A stretch of DNA of 64,000 nucleotides, taken from contig JADKDE010000002.1 of assembly GCA_016718505.1 (NCBI GenBank), forward strand, positions 62,001-126,000, written 5' to 3'. The notes beneath the pieces were generated by a model. The model worked only from the letters and a program-made list of their open reading frames with translations. It made no database searches and was not told the DNA's origin. The DNA is from Saprospiraceae bacterium (GTDB taxonomy: Bacteria; Bacteroidota; Bacteroidia; Chitinophagales; Saprospiraceae). The first letter of the stretch is position 1; each line of letters opens with the position of its first letter. The position numbers and the translations under genes were made by a program. Shown here in pieces: positions 63,258 to 64,000 of this stretch.

Positions 63258-64000
63258 ATGAAAATTCTTGCCTCATTTGTTATAATTTATTTTTCTTGGT
63301 TAAACGTTTATGCGCAAACAGTTCCTGCACCGGCATCAAAGCAAATTAAGCCGATTGTCATCCAAAATGGAAGAATCCATGTTGGCAATGGGAAAGTCAT
63401 CGAGCAAGGAAAGATAATATTTTCAGAGGGAAAAATTACCTATGTTGGCGCTAAGGATGGCGGTGTAAATCCAGCCACCAGCGAAATCATAGACGCTACG
63501 AACCACGACATTTACCCTGGACTTATAGCGCTCAACAATAGCATGGGGCTTGTAGAGCTTCCATCTGTTCGTGCAACTCGTGACGTCCAGGAAGTTGGAG
63601 ATTTTAACCCAAATATCAGATCATGTATTGCTTATAATACGGATAGCCATATTATCCCAACAGTGAGAGCCAATGGAGTGGCTTTTACTCAGCCTACTCC
63701 CGAAGGAGGTAGGATGCCTGGCCAATCTTCCATAATGCAGCTAGACGCATGGAATTGGGAGGATGCAGTCTATGGAGCTGACTTGGCTATTCATCTGAAC
63801 TGGCCTCAAAAGTATAGCCGCCAAGGTGGTAGATTTGAAGGAGGAGCTCTCAATGATTCGCCTGAGTATTTAGAAGATCTTCAAGAACTCACAAGGTATT
63901 TTCAAGAGGCATTTGCCTACTACAATATGTCCAAACCAACTGTAAAGAATCTCAAACTCGAAGCCATGAAAGGCCTTTTTGACGGATCTAAAAAACTGTT
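63258..64000 (+). CDS. Amidohydrolase-family protein (3' partial)
   Basis: The frame from ATG 63258 is open to the window end (about 247 residues). A signal peptide (residues 1-20, ending VYAQ) is followed by PIVIQNGRIHVGNGKVIEQG and DIYPGLIALNNSMGLVEL, typical of secreted imidazolonepropionase-like amidohydrolases in Bacteroidota, in which the usual HxH is replaced by other residues (here LNNS). The catalytic C-terminal part lies outside the window, so activity is unproven. Confidence 0.8.
   Translation, partial: MKILASFVIIYFSWLNVYAQTVPAPASKQIKPIVIQNGRIHVGNGKVIEQGKIIFSEGKITYVGAKDGGVNPATSEIIDATNHDIYPGLIALNNSMGLVELPSVRATRDVQEVGDFNPNIRSCIAYNTDSHIIPTVRANGVAFTQPTPEGGRMPGQSSIMQLDAWNWEDAVYGADLAIHLNWPQKYSRQGGRFEGGALNDSPEYLEDLQELTRYFQEAFAYYNMSKPTVKNLKLEAMKGLFDGSKKL

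Noticed and set aside
63131..63349. Short plus-strand ORF before the amidohydrolase
   Set aside because: It overlaps the terminator, the promoter and the start of the amidohydrolase in another frame, with no homology pattern.
1..64000. tRNA, rRNA or CRISPR array
   Set aside because: No T-loop/anticodon patterns, rRNA stretches or regularly spaced direct repeats with unique spacers were seen on either strand.

Overview
The window looks like a stretch of a free-living Bacteroidota chromosome, probably from the Saprospiria/Chitinophagia side. This rests on type IX secretion (T9SS) C-terminal sorting domains on two secreted proteins, a TonB-dependent receptor followed by a DUF5689 lipoprotein, many Bacteroidota-type -7 promoter boxes (TAnnTTTG) just upstream of start codons, no obvious Shine-Dalgarno sequences, and lineage-typical families (DUF4175, DUF2853, DUF1761, DUF6495-like, arginine-decarboxylase-like type III PLP enzyme). 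No rRNA, tRNA or CRISPR array was found.

Layout. 0-1.1 kb: 3' part of a collagen-like protein with an S74 intramolecular chaperone tail. 1.6-5.2 kb: DUF2853, arginine decarboxylase, DUF1761, the fluoride exporter crcB and a GNAT. 5.5-9 kb: a tight operon surE - small membrane protein - lpxB - PlsC-like acyltransferase (envelope lipid). 9-14 kb, minus strand: a glycosyltransferase, then a run TPR - bacilliredoxin - DUF6495-like - Omp28-like T9SS protein - Atg22-like MFS. 14.3-18 kb: xdhB - GNAT - xdhC without a small xanthine dehydrogenase subunit. 18.3-26.1 kb: NAD-epimerase, pyrimidine-dimer glycosylase, an unknown barrel-like protein, an FMN glutamate-synthase-domain protein, alcohol dehydrogenase, TMEM175 channel, lipoprotein and TlpA-like thioredoxin. 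26-31.7 kb: two large secreted peptidases (M43, S9). 31.8-34.5 kb: ferredoxin - iscX - tsaD - pseudouridine synthase. 34.7-41.2 kb: Rpn nuclease, macrodomain, carbonic anhydrase with a small membrane partner, mvaD, DUF1015. 41.4-46 kb: an accessory island with two related Cys-Gly-Gly lipoproteins, a retropepsin-like protease, a PIN module, a MazEF module, REP-like hairpins and a truncated signal-peptide ORF. 46-58.6 kb: DUF4175, class III aminotransferase, Tat-type metallophosphatase, RsmB, 3-methyladenine glycosylase, TatD, PIG-V-like transferase, malic enzyme. 58.8-64 kb: TonB receptor, DUF5689 lipoprotein and the start of an amidohydrolase.

Two features cut across the window. First, at least eleven intergenic copies of a roughly 100-150 bp non-coding element, opening with (TT)GGGCGT and closing near ACGC, sit at gene ends in both orientations. 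Second, six genes carry a single-base reading-frame break at or near a short homopolymer, including tsaD, which is normally essential; the simplest reading is residual sequencing indels rather than six true pseudogenes. I did not find a convincing wholly new multi-gene system. The best candidates for new biology are the GGGCGT element family, the 41-46 kb island, and the unknown HExxxH barrel-like protein with a perfect palindrome upstream.
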